Source: CAIYQJ01 sp963717255
Lineage (GTDB): Bacteria > Chloroflexota > Limnocylindria > Limnocylindrales > CSP1-4
Assembly (NCBI GenBank): GCA_963717255.1
Contig: CAVQVT010000007.1
Location: forward strand, 186,001 to 250,000
Direction of reading: 5' to 3'
Length of the DNA stretch: 64,000 bases
Shown here: positions 1 to 7,704 of the stretch, piece by piece
Position numbering within the stretch: position 1 is the stretch's first letter
How the letters are laid out: each line of letters starts with the position of its first letter
Program-made: the position numbers and the translations under genes
Notes under the pieces: generated by a model
What the model saw: only the letters and a program-made list of their open reading frames with translations
What the model was told of the DNA's origin: nothing
Database searches by the model: none

Positions 1-180
1 TGCGGCGTCCCGGAAGCGACGGGATTCGGCTGCCGGACGGGAGACCGGGGTCCGCGCGAGGCGCTCGTGACCCTCGAGCCGCTGAAGCCCGGGACGGACG
101 ACCCCCGTGTCCGCCGGCGCTGGGCCTACGTCGGCCCTCCGGGTGACCCGCGGCGGGAAGGCGCACCCACCACGAGGTAG
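1..180 (+). CDS. 3' end of an unidentified gene (truncated by window start)
   Basis: Frame 1 is open from the first base to a TAG at 178-180, giving about 59 C-terminal residues (ending DPRREGAPTTR) with codon use like the neighbouring genes, G/C in most third positions. I do not recognise the family; only an Arg/Pro-rich tail is visible. It ends 40 bases before the antiporter start. It could also be a chance open frame in GC-rich DNA, so the call is weak. Confidence 0.35.
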   Translation, partial: CGVPEATGFGCRTGDRGPREALVTLEPLKPGTDDPRVRRRWAYVGPPGDPRREGAPTTR

Positions 181-205
181 CCGGTGGCCGGTGGCCGCCG
201 GGAGG

Positions 206-211
206 TAGCAT
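206..211 (+). promoter_or_regulatory. -10 element (TAGCAT), leaderless promoter of antiporter gene
   Basis: TAGCAT matches TANNNT and ends 9 bases before the ATG at 221, so transcription would begin at or next to the start codon. The same arrangement recurs at about a dozen genes in this window. Confidence 0.45.
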
Positions 212-220
212 CGGGGCAGG

Positions 221-1489
221 ATGGATCACCCCCTCTTCGCAGCCCTCGCCGGCTCGCATCCTCCCGGCCCGACGCCCCAGGCCGCCGGCGCGGCCGAGAC
301 GACCGCCATCTTCCTCGCTCTCTTCGTCCTCCTCGTGGCCGCGAAGGTCGGCGAGGAGGTCTTCCGCCGCCTGCGCCAGCCGGGGATCGTCGGCGAGCTC
401 GTCGGCGGGTTCGTCGTGGGGCCGTACGCGCTCGGCCTCGTGAGCTCCGCGTCGCTCGAGCCCGGCGGCGCGGTCGCGGTCTTCGCCGAGCTCGGCGCGG
501 TGATCCTCCTCTTCTCCGTCGGCCTGGAGGTCCGCACCGACGACCTGCTGTCGGTGGGGAAACCGGCGCTCGCGACCGCGCTCATCGGGATGCTCCTCCC
601 GGTGCTCGCCGGCGTGGGGGTGGGGCTGGCCCTGGACGTCGGCCTGGCGACCTCGGCGTTCTTCGGCCTCGCGCTCGCGGCGACGAGCATCGGGATCACG
701 AGCCGCGCGCTCGCGGAGATGGGGGTGCTCGATCGCCGGTTCGCGCGGATCATCCTGGGCGCCGCGATCCTGGACGACATCCTCGCGCTCATCCTCATCG
801 GGATCGTCAGCGGCGCCGTCCAGGGCGATCTCTCTGCGTCCACCGCCCTCGTCGCGCTCTCCGGGATCGGCCTCGTCGTCCTCGGCTTCGTCGTCGCGCG
901 CCGCGTGCGCGGCCTCTCGAAGACGGCCTTCACCTGGCCCCTCTTCGCGGACACCCCGCTCGTGGTCGCATTCCTCCTGATGCTCGCGCTCGCGATCGTC
1001 TCGTCCGTCGCGGGACTGGCGGCGATCATCGGGGCCTTCGTCGCCGGCCTCATCGTCGCGGAGACCGAGGCGCAGCACGACGTCGAGCACGAGACGCGCA
1101 CGCTCGTGACGATCTTCGTCCCGTTCTTCTTCGCCTACACGGGCGCGCAGGTCGACATCGTGGCGTTCCTCGACCCGACGGTCCTGGCGATCTCCCTGGC
1201 GCTCGGCCTCCTGGGGATCCTCACGAAGGCGCTCGGCGGGATCGTCGGCGCGTGGTCGGCGGGACGCTGGACGTCGGTGGCCGTGGGGTTCGGGATGGTC
1301 CCTCGGGGCGAGGTGGGCATCGTCGTCGCCGGCCTGGGGGTCTCCCTGGGGATCCTCAGCGTGGAGGGCTTCAACGAGGTCCTCGCCGCGGTGGTCATCA
1401 CCACGGTCGCCGCGCCCTTCCTCCTCCGGTTCGCCGTGCCGCGGGCGATCCGCGAAGGGGGGGGCGAGCCCGAGACGCGGGCGGCCTGA
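221..1489 (+). CDS. Cation:proton antiporter, CPA2 (Na+/H+ exchanger) family
   Basis: A 422-residue polytopic membrane protein of the Na_H_Exchanger domain family, expected to swap H+ for Na+ or K+ across the cytoplasmic membrane. About 12 hydrophobic segments run from residue 28 to 410. The ion-binding helix contains an Asp-Asp pair (AAILDDILAL, D185/D186), as in electrogenic NapA/NhaA-type exchangers rather than the Asn-Asp or Gln-Asp of electroneutral or Kef proteins. The short hydrophilic C-terminus means there is no RCK/TrkA regulatory domain. The gene stands alone, with the convergent AI-2E permease gene behind it. Family is confident; substrate ion is inferred. Confidence 0.9.
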   Translation: MDHPLFAALAGSHPPGPTPQAAGAAETTAIFLALFVLLVAAKVGEEVFRRLRQPGIVGELVGGFVVGPYALGLVSSASLEPGGAVAVFAELGAVILLFSVGLEVRTDDLLSVGKPALATALIGMLLPVLAGVGVGLALDVGLATSAFFGLALAATSIGITSRALAEMGVLDRRFARIILGAAILDDILALILIGIVSGAVQGDLSASTALVALSGIGLVVLGFVVARRVRGLSKTAFTWPLFADTPLVVAFLLMLALAIVSSVAGLAAIIGAFVAGLIVAETEAQHDVEHETRTLVTIFVPFFFAYTGAQVDIVAFLDPTVLAISLALGLLGILTKALGGIVGAWSAGRWTSVAVGFGMVPRGEVGIVVAGLGVSLGILSVEGFNEVLAAVVITTVAAPFLLRFAVPRAIREGGGEPETRAA

Positions 1490-1552
1490 GAGGGCCCGGG
1501 TCCGGGCGCGGGCAGCGAGCATGGGCGGCCGACGGTGCGCGCCCGGACCGGG

Positions 1553-2722
1553 CTAGGGACCTTCGGTGGGCGGCGGCTCGGCCGGGCCACGCGCGACCGC
1601 ACGCGCGAGGTCGCTCTCGTGGTCGGAGAGGCGCCGGAAGAAGTGCCGGTAGACGTCGCGCGCCGCGGCCGCGATCGGCACCGCGAGGATCGCCCCGAGC
1701 AGCCCGTAGACGGCCCCGCCGAGGACGATGACGAAGAGGATCGCTGCGGGGTGCAGCTCTACCGCGTCCCCCTGGATCTTCGGGACGAGGAACGTGTTCT
1801 CGAGCTGCTGGATCGCGAGGTAGAGGAGGAAGACGGCGACGAGCGCCAGCGGCGAGACGGTCGCGCCCAGGATGACCGCCGGGATCGCGCTGATGATCGG
1901 CCCGATGATCGGGAGCAGCTCGAAGAACCCCGCGATGACCGCGAGGATGATCGAGAAGCGCAGGAAGATGGGGTCGACGAAGACGCCCAGGAGGACGAGG
2001 CCCGCGAGGGTAGCGAGCCCCACGGTGGACCCGAGAACGAGCTGGCCCCGCACCCACCGCCCGAGGACGTGCGTGATGATCGCGGTCACCGCCCGCACGT
2101 CGCCCCGCCAGAGCTCCGGGATCCCCGCCTCGAGGCCGGCCGTCACGGACGGTCGGTCGCGAACGACGTAGAAGACCCAGACCGGGACGATGAGGAACGC
2201 GACCACGGAGCCGACGAGCGAGAAGATCGACGTGAGGAACGGCATGACGACCGTCGGATCGATCCCGCCGAGCAGCTGATCGAGGTGCTCCAACGTGTCC
2301 TTGATGCTCGCGACGACGTCGGCGGGGACCCCCAGGCGCTCCAGGAGCGCGATGACCTGTGTACGGATCGCGTCCCAGAGCGTCGGCAGCTCATCGACCA
2401 GCTTCCGAACCTGCGCGATGAGGGGCGCCGCCGTGATCGCGACGAGGACGACCACGATCGCGATGACCGCGACGTAGACGAGGAGGACCGCCCACGCGCG
2501 CCCGATCCTGCGACGGGCGAGCCACTCCACGGGTGGGTCGAGGAGGAAGACGAGGAAGATCCCGAGCACGAACGGGGCGAGGACCTCGCGGCCCGCGTAC
2601 AGGATCGCCACCAGCGCGACGGCGGCGATGACGACGAGTGCGACGCGCGGCGTCGGCGCTCCCAGGCGCAGGTCGGGGGTCCGCGGGTCCTGAGCGGTCG
2701 TCAGGCTCTCGCTCTCGTCCAT
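1553..2722 (-). CDS. AI-2E family transporter / membrane permease
   Basis: A 389-residue membrane protein of the AI-2E (TqsA/YdiK/PerM) family, with seven to eight hydrophobic segments and the family signature ELLPIIGPIISAIPAVILG near residue 265. Members export small molecules or act as Na+/H+ antiporters, so the substrate cannot be read from sequence. The ATG at 2722 (MDESESL) is preferred to longer upstream in-frame starts because the codons before it overlap the divergent gene, and because a -10 hexamer (TAGTCT, 2731-2736) lies 8 bases upstream. It is divergent from the DUF2344 gene with only 26 bases between starts. Confidence 0.88.
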   Translation of the reverse strand: MDESESLTTAQDPRTPDLRLGAPTPRVALVVIAAVALVAILYAGREVLAPFVLGIFLVFLLDPPVEWLARRRIGRAWAVLLVYVAVIAIVVVLVAITAAPLIAQVRKLVDELPTLWDAIRTQVIALLERLGVPADVVASIKDTLEHLDQLLGGIDPTVVMPFLTSIFSLVGSVVAFLIVPVWVFYVVRDRPSVTAGLEAGIPELWRGDVRAVTAIITHVLGRWVRGQLVLGSTVGLATLAGLVLLGVFVDPIFLRFSIILAVIAGFFELLPIIGPIISAIPAVILGATVSPLALVAVFLLYLAIQQLENTFLVPKIQGDAVELHPAAILFVIVLGGAVYGLLGAILAVPIAAAARDVYRHFFRRLSDHESDLARAVARGPAEPPPTEGP

Positions 2723-2730
2723 CGTCGGGC

Positions 2731-2736
2731 AGACTA
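2731..2736 (-). promoter_or_regulatory. -10 element (TAGTCT) for AI-2E permease gene
   Basis: Read on the minus strand, TAGTCT ends 8 bases before the ATG at 2722 and no Shine-Dalgarno sequence intervenes. This fits a leaderless mRNA. Confidence 0.45.
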
Positions 2737-2748
2737 GCAGGCGAGACC

Positions 2749-3474
2749 ATGCCCGACGTCGATCGTCCGCACGCCCCGGAGCCGCGCCAGCGCTGGCGGG
2801 TCTTCTTCCGCCGCGACGAGGATGCCCGCTTCCTCGCGCACCTCGATGCGATGAAGCTGTGGGAGCGTGCGCTTCGGCGCGCCGGGATCCCCGTCGCGCG
2901 GACGGAGGGGATGAGCCCCAGACCGCGGATCGTCTTCGCCTCGCCACTCCCGCTCGGGATGCTCGCCGAGCGGGAGATCGTGGACGTCGTCCTCTCCGAG
3001 CGACTCACGGTGGCCGACCTTCGCGCCCGCCTGGAGCGGGACCTGCCGCATGGGTTCGCGCTCGTCGATCTCCACGATGTCTGGCTCCATGCGCCGTCGG
3101 TGGCGTCCCAGCTGGTCGGGGCGGCGTACCGGATGGACCTCGCGGGGACGACCACGCTGCCGGTCCATGGGGACGAGGTCCGCGCCGGTGCCGCGTCGCT
3201 GCTCGCGGCGGAGCGGCTCGACCGCGAGCGGCGGAAGGAGAAGAAGACCGTCCGGTACGACCTCCGGCCGCTCATCGTCGCGATCGACGTCCTGGGGTGG
3301 GACGACGCGGGCGGCGGATCCGGCACGCTGCGGATCGACCTCCGTCACTCGCAGGAGGAGGGCACCGGCCGGCCCGACGAGGTCGTGGCGGCGCTCGGCG
3401 AGTCCGTCAGTGGAGGGCTGTCTGTGGTGCGAGGGACGCGCGAGCGGCTCACGCTCGTTGACGGGGCCGACTGA
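2749..3474 (+). CDS. DUF2344 / TIGR03936 radical-SAM-associated protein
   Basis: A 241-residue soluble protein. The N-terminus (RWRVFFRRDEDARFLAHLDA, then LWERALRRAGIPVARTEGMSPRPRIVFASPLPLG) is characteristic of TIGR03936, the partner or fused C-terminal domain of TIGR03960 radical SAM proteins. The biochemical role is unknown. It lies just upstream of rplU-rpmA, its usual position in many bacteria, but the TIGR03960 radical SAM gene normally found before it is absent; an AI-2E permease on the opposite strand occupies that place. The ATG at 2749 starts the homologous part; longer upstream frames are antisense to the permease. Confidence 0.85.
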   Translation: MPDVDRPHAPEPRQRWRVFFRRDEDARFLAHLDAMKLWERALRRAGIPVARTEGMSPRPRIVFASPLPLGMLAEREIVDVVLSERLTVADLRARLERDLPHGFALVDLHDVWLHAPSVASQLVGAAYRMDLAGTTTLPVHGDEVRAGAASLLAAERLDRERRKEKKTVRYDLRPLIVAIDVLGWDDAGGGSGTLRIDLRHSQEEGTGRPDEVVAALGESVSGGLSVVRGTRERLTLVDGAD

Positions 3475-3591
3475 CGGGAGCGAGATCGGCCGGCAGGACC
3501 CACCCGGCCGTCTGCCGGGCACGATCGGGCTCCGCAGCGCCACGCGGACGATCGGCCAGGACCCGTGGCCGTGGTCGACACCTCGCCGCGG

Positions 3592-3620
3592 TTGACCCGG
3601 ACGCCCGGGTTCGATACCAT
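3592..3620 (+). promoter_or_regulatory. Promoter of rplU-rpmA-rpmE operon (TTGACC-17-TACCAT)
   Basis: A -35 hexamer TTGACC (3592-3597) and a -10 hexamer TACCAT (3615-3620) are separated by exactly 17 bases. The predicted transcript has a leader of about 80 bases before the rplU ATG. Confidence 0.65.
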
Positions 3621-3653
3621 CCTCATTCGCGCCCGGTTCGCCCGTGGCGTTGT

Positions 3654-3680
3654 CCCGATGACCCCGCGATCGTCATCGGG
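3654..3680 (+). promoter_or_regulatory. Hairpin in the rplU (L21) mRNA leader
   Basis: CCCGATGAC (3654-3662) pairs perfectly with GTCATCGGG (3672-3680) around a 9-base loop, between the operon promoter and the rplU start. Ribosomal protein L21 leaders commonly carry autoregulatory structures, so this is a candidate for one. Autoregulation itself is inferred. Confidence 0.45.
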
Positions 3681-3706
3681 CGCCTTCGTCCCAGATCCGA
3701 GGACCC

Positions 3707-4324
3707 ATGTACGCAGTCATCGAGACCGGCGGGAAGCAGTACCGCGTCGAGGTCGGCACGGAGCTCGAGGTCGAGCTCCTGGATGCCGAGGTCGGCACGG
3801 AGATCTCTCTCGACCGCGTCCTCCTCGTCGCCGACGGGGACAAGGCCGCCATCGGCCGACCCACCGTGGAGAACGCGACAGTCCGGGCGGAGGTCGTCCG
3901 CCGTGACCGCGGCGAGAAGGTCATCAGCTTCAAGTACCGGCCCAAGGCCCGCCGTCGCGTGAAGAAGGGGCACCGCCAGGATCACCTCGTCCTGCGGATC
4001 GCCGACATCACGCTCGACGGCAAGAGCGCCGCCGCCGTTGCGACCGCGAAGAGCGACGCGAAGAAGGCCGAGCGCGCCAAGGTCGAGGAGGCCGCGGCAC
4101 GGCAGGCCGCCGAGGACGCCGCTCTCGCAGCGAAGCTCGCCGAGAAGGCCAAGGCCGCAGAGGCCGCTGCTGCCGCCTCCGCAGAGGCCGCTGCTGCCCC
4201 GGCCGAGGCCGAGGCGCCGGCGAAGAAGACGCGGGCTGAGAAGAAGACCGCCGTCGAGGGCGCCGCCGGGGCGGAGACCGACGCCCCCGCCCCCAAGCGG
4301 ACCCGCACGAAGAAGGACGCCTGA
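3707..4324 (+). CDS. rplU: 50S ribosomal protein L21 with long Ala/Lys/Glu-rich C-terminal extension
   Basis: Residues 1-103 are a normal bL21 (MYAVIETGGKQYRVEVG at the start, KKGHRQDHLVLRI at the end), a large-subunit protein that binds 23S rRNA next to L20. Ordinary L21 ends near residue 103; here the frame continues for another 100 residues of Ala, Lys and Glu, helical or disordered, ending in RTRTKKDA. The extension contains a DNA-level repeat: the 18-base unit GCAGAGGCCGCTGCTGCC occurs at 4157 and 4181. rpmA follows after 2 bases, so the genes are co-transcribed. Confidence 0.95.
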   Translation: MYAVIETGGKQYRVEVGTELEVELLDAEVGTEISLDRVLLVADGDKAAIGRPTVENATVRAEVVRRDRGEKVISFKYRPKARRRVKKGHRQDHLVLRIADITLDGKSAAAVATAKSDAKKAERAKVEEAAARQAAEDAALAAKLAEKAKAAEAAAAASAEAAAAPAEAEAPAKKTRAEKKTAVEGAAGAETDAPAPKRTRTKKDA

Positions 4325-4326
4325 CG

Positions 4327-4605
4327 ATGGCACACAAGAAAGCAGGCTCGAGCTCCAAGAACGGCCGCGACTCCGTCGGCCAGCGCCTCGGCATCAAGGC
4401 GCATGACGGCCAGCTCGTCCCGGCGGGCTCGATCATCGTCCGCCAGCGCGGGATGACGTTCGTCGCGGGCCCGGGCACCGGGCTCGGCCACGACTACACG
4501 GTGTTCGCCACCGTCACGGGCAATGTGAAGTTCGAGCACCAGACGGCGAAGAAGAAGCGTGTCCGGGTCGTCCCGGCCGCGGAGCATGTCGCGGCCAAGG
4601 CCTGA
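4327..4605 (+). CDS. rpmA: 50S ribosomal protein L27
   Basis: A 92-residue bL27 beginning MAHKKAGSSSKNGRDS, then GQRLGIKAHDGQLV and IIVRQRG, the conserved core that sits near the peptidyl-transferase centre. No Firmicutes-type cleavable N-terminal extension is present: the mature MAHKK form is encoded directly. The C-terminal tail is Lys/Arg-rich. It lies 2 bases after rplU, in the usual rplU-rpmA pair. Confidence 0.97.
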   Translation: MAHKKAGSSSKNGRDSVGQRLGIKAHDGQLVPAGSIIVRQRGMTFVAGPGTGLGHDYTVFATVTGNVKFEHQTAKKKRVRVVPAAEHVAAKA

Positions 4606-4657
4606 CGGGCGCCCCGCGCCTCGCGGGGACCGTGCGGCGCGCCGACCGGGAGATCCA

Positions 4658-4873
4658 GTGAAGTCCGATACGCACCCCAAGTACCATGCCGCGAACGTCA
4701 CGTGCGCGACCTGCGGCTCCACGTTCACGGTGGGGTCCACCAGGCCCGACCTGCGCGTCGACGTCTGCGCGTCCTGCCACCCGTTCTTCACGGGCAAGCA
4801 GATGATCATCGACACCGCCGGCCAGGTGGAGCGCTTCACGAAGCGTCTCGAGCGCGCGGCCACCGGGCGCTGA
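4658..4873 (+). CDS. rpmE: 50S ribosomal protein L31 (zinc-binding type)
   Basis: A 71-residue bL31 with start VKSDTHPKYHAANVTCATC. Two Cys pairs, CATC and CASC, form the zinc site of the C+ type, and HPFFTGKQ is the family signature. The GTG at 4658 is chosen because GGGAG lies 5 bases upstream and because homologues begin at this Met-Lys; a longer ATG frame from 4559 would overlap rpmA. It is the third gene of the rplU operon and marks the start of the conserved rpmE-prfA-prmC order. Confidence 0.95.
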   Translation: MKSDTHPKYHAANVTCATCGSTFTVGSTRPDLRVDVCASCHPFFTGKQMIIDTAGQVERFTKRLERAATGR

Positions 4874-4920
4874 CCCGGGCTCGGCCGGTCCCCGACCCGC
4901 TCGCCGCGCACCCGCCGCCC

Positions 4921-6033
4921 ATGGCTCGCCTTCGCTACGGCGGTCAGGCCCTCGTCGAGGGCGTGATGATGCGGGGCCGCGGCGCCATCGCCGTCGCGCT
5001 CCGCGCGCCCGACGGTCGCATCGTCTGCGAGACTGAGCCCCTCTCGGGCACCTTCCGCGCCACCCGCTGGGCCAAGCTGCCGTTCGTGCGGGGCCTCGTC
5101 GTCCTGTACGAGACGCTCGTCGTCGGGACTCGCTGGCTCATCCGGTCCGCCAACCTCGCCGCCTCCGAGGAGGGTGTGGAGCTCGGCAGCGGCGGCGTGG
5201 CGCTCATGCTCGCGATCACGCTCGCCATCGGGATCGGGATCTTCTTCTTCCTCCCGCTCTTCATCACGCGCGCGGCGCTCCCGAACCAGGAGGGGATCCT
5301 CTTCCACGCGGCCGAGGGCGTCGTGCAGGTCGCGATCTTCCTCGGCTACCTGCTCCTCATCTCGCGACTCCCCGACGTCCGGCGGACGTTCCAGTACCAC
5401 GGCGCCGAGCACATGTCGATCCACGCGCTCGAGAACGGCGACCCGCTCATCGTCGAGCGCGTCCGGCGCTACCCCACCGCCCACCCGCGCTGCGGCACCG
5501 AGTTCCTCGTCGTGGTCATCATCATCTCGATCATCGCGTTCTCGATCGTCGGCAAGCAGCCGATCCTCGTGACCGTCGTGAGCCGGATCATCCTCGTGCC
5601 CATCATCGCGGCGGTCGCCTACGAGGTCCTCCAGTTCGGCGCGCGCCACGAGGACAACAGGGTGGTCCGCGCGATCATCACGCCGGGGATCTGGGTCCAG
5701 AAGATCACGACGAAGCAGCCGACCGACGACATGATCGAGGTCGCCATCGTCAGCCTGGAGGAGGCCCTGAAGGCCGACGGCCAGGCGGTCCCGGACGGCT
5801 CGGCCGACCTCCCCCGCTCCTCCTACGCGGACGCGCTCGCGACGCAGGCGGTGGACGGCGCCGTGGGCGCCGACCCGACCCCGGGCGCCGATCCCGTCGT
5901 GCCCGACCCGGCCCCGGGTGACGACGCGGTCCCGGGCGTCGACCCGGTCGTGCCCGCCGCGGCGCCGGGCGGTGGCTCCGCCAGCGAGCCCGTCTCCTCC
6001 TCGCCCGCCGGGGAGATGGACCCGCCCCGATGA
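4921..6033 (+). CDS. DUF1385 membrane protein (YqhQ-like)
   Basis: A 370-residue protein starting MARLRYGGQALVEGVMMRG, the diagnostic N-terminus of DUF1385. Four or so membrane segments follow between residues 90 and 260, with conserved FQYHGAEHMSIHALE and HPRCGTEF motifs whose His/Cys residues look metal-binding. Residues 290-370 form a Pro/Ala/Asp-rich tail with repeated DPVVPDPAPG-like units, absent from typical members. Function is unknown, although DUF1385 is almost always encoded beside prfA, as here: its TGA overlaps the prfA ATG by 4 bases. Confidence 0.9.
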   Translation: MARLRYGGQALVEGVMMRGRGAIAVALRAPDGRIVCETEPLSGTFRATRWAKLPFVRGLVVLYETLVVGTRWLIRSANLAASEEGVELGSGGVALMLAITLAIGIGIFFFLPLFITRAALPNQEGILFHAAEGVVQVAIFLGYLLLISRLPDVRRTFQYHGAEHMSIHALENGDPLIVERVRRYPTAHPRCGTEFLVVVIIISIIAFSIVGKQPILVTVVSRIILVPIIAAVAYEVLQFGARHEDNRVVRAIITPGIWVQKITTKQPTDDMIEVAIVSLEEALKADGQAVPDGSADLPRSSYADALATQAVDGAVGADPTPGADPVVPDPAPGDDAVPGVDPVVPAAAPGGGSASEPVSSSPAGEMDPPR

Positions 6034-7121
6034 TCGACGCGAAGCTCGCCGGCATCGCGCGCCAGTACGACGACCTGCAGGCCGAGCTCGCCCGCCCGGA
6101 GGTCTCGTCCGACCCGGACTCGCTCCGGCGCCTCGGCCGGGAGCTCGCCCGCCTCCAGCCGGTCGTCGACAACTTCCGTCATCTCCAGGACGTCCGCTCG
6201 CAGCTCGAGGGCGCCCGCGAGCTCCGCGACATGGAGCCGGACGAGGAGCTGCGCTCGATGGCGAAGGAGGAGGTGGCCGCGCTCGAGACCGTCGAGACGC
6301 GCCTGCTCGAGGAGCTCAAGGTCCTTCTCCTTCCGCGAGACCCGAGCGACGACCGCGCCGTGATCATGGAGATCCGCGCGGGGGCCGGTGGCGACGAGGC
6401 CGCGCTCTTCGCCGCGGAGCTCCTCCGCATGTACCTCCGGTACGCGGAGCGCCACCGCTGGCCCGCCGAGATCCTCTCGTCGAACGAGACGGGCATCGGG
6501 GGGACGAAGGAGGCCATCGTCCAGGTCGATGCCGACGGCGCGTACAGCCGCCTGAAGTTCGAGGGCGGCGTCCACCGGGTGCAGCGGATCCCCGTCACCG
6601 AGTCGGGGGGCCGGATCCACACGTCTACTGCCACGGTCGCCGTCCTGCCCGAGGCGGACGAGGTGGACGTGCAGATCGACGAGAAGGACCTCCGGATCGA
6701 CGTCTACCGCTCCACCGGGCCGGGCGGCCAGTCGGTGAACACCACCGACTCCGCCGTCCGCATCACGCACCTCCCCAGCGGGCTCGTCGTCGCGATCCAG
6801 GACGAGAAGAGCCAGCACAAGAACAAGGCGAAGGCGATGTCGGTCCTCCGCTCGCGCCTGCTCGATCTCGAGCTCGAACGGCAGCGCGTGGCGGGCTCGG
6901 CGATGCGCAAGAGCATGGTCGGCGCGGGGGACCGCTCGGAGAAGATCCGCACGTACAACTTCGCGCAGGATCGCGTGACCGACCACCGGATCGGCATGGA
7001 TCTCCACAACCTGCCCGGCGTCCTCGACGGCGACCTGGACCGCCTCATCGATGCCCTCATCATGGCCGACCAGGCCGAGCGCCTGCAGGCCCTCGTGGAG
7101 GAGGACGCTCCCAGGTCCTGA
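6030..7121 (+). CDS. prfA: Peptide chain release factor 1
   Basis: A 363-residue class I release factor that reads UAA/UAG and triggers peptidyl-tRNA hydrolysis. The GGQ catalytic motif is present (STGPGGQSVNTTDSA, about residue 230), and an N-terminal PCRF domain precedes it with RAGAGGDEAALFAAEL. Length matches the family (about 360). It is translationally coupled to the DUF1385 gene (ATGA overlap at 6030). Its methyltransferase gene prmC is not immediately downstream but 1.9 kb away, beyond two minus-strand genes. Confidence 0.97.
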   Translation: MIDAKLAGIARQYDDLQAELARPEVSSDPDSLRRLGRELARLQPVVDNFRHLQDVRSQLEGARELRDMEPDEELRSMAKEEVAALETVETRLLEELKVLLLPRDPSDDRAVIMEIRAGAGGDEAALFAAELLRMYLRYAERHRWPAEILSSNETGIGGTKEAIVQVDADGAYSRLKFEGGVHRVQRIPVTESGGRIHTSTATVAVLPEADEVDVQIDEKDLRIDVYRSTGPGGQSVNTTDSAVRITHLPSGLVVAIQDEKSQHKNKAKAMSVLRSRLLDLELERQRVAGSAMRKSMVGAGDRSEKIRTYNFAQDRVTDHRIGMDLHNLPGVLDGDLDRLIDALIMADQAERLQALVEEDAPRS

Positions 7122-7162
7122 CGGCGCTGTGACCGGCCGGACACCTGATGCGGCGCCGGCTC

Positions 7163-7675
7163 TCAGGGGGTCTGCGGGCGCCAGGCGCGGTTCACCGCCA
7201 CGAGGAGGAGTACCGCGTCCATGAACAGGACGAGGACGATCGCCGCGAAGTACAGCGCCGACTCGAGATCCGGGAGGACGCCGAGGAGGATGAGGCCGAG
7301 CGCGATCACCGCCGGGAGCCAGAACGGCACGCCGATGAGCTCCATCCGGACCCGCGATCTCCTCGGCATGGAGGCGAGGACGGCCCTCCGCTCCGGGGAG
7401 ATCCGCATGACCGCCTCGTCCCCGATGAAGAACCCCACGAGGGCGATGACGGCGCAGGCCACCCAGAGTGCGTGGCCGGTCACGTCGAAGCGGCTGATGA
7501 CGACCGGGGCGAGCGAGTAGACGACGACCTGGATCGCGACCCACACGACCATCCCGATGTACGCGACGTCGTACACGTCACTCGAGCCGCCGCTGCGGAT
7601 GGCGATGAGCGCTCCGAAGCCCACGAAGACGCCGGCGATCTCCGCCAGCGACAGGAAGAGCTCGGTGTCCTGCAT
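7163..7675 (-). CDS. Small four-helix membrane protein of unknown function
   Basis: A 170-residue protein with four or five clear hydrophobic helices (around residues 8-28, 42-62, 73-92, 122-140 and 145-162). It begins MQDTELFLSLAEIAGVFVGFGALIAI, a pattern seen in uncharacterised bacterial membrane proteins. The ATG at 7675 is preferred because AAGGAG lies 7 bases upstream. It is co-directional with, and 29 bases downstream of, the alpha/beta hydrolase gene, and the pair sits inverted between prfA and prmC. No function can be assigned. Confidence 0.75.
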   Translation of the reverse strand: MQDTELFLSLAEIAGVFVGFGALIAIRSGGSSDVYDVAYIGMVVWVAIQVVVYSLAPVVISRFDVTGHALWVACAVIALVGFFIGDEAVMRISPERRAVLASMPRRSRVRMELIGVPFWLPAVIALGLILLGVLPDLESALYFAAIVLVLFMDAVLLLVAVNRAWRPQTP

Positions 7676-7704
7676 CTCCTGGCTCCTTGCACGCGCCTTG
7701 ACCG

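Noticed and set aside
3600..3635. A tRNA-like T-arm (GGTTCGATACC)
   Set aside because: No acceptor, D or anticodon arms can be drawn around it; the bases are part of the rplU promoter.
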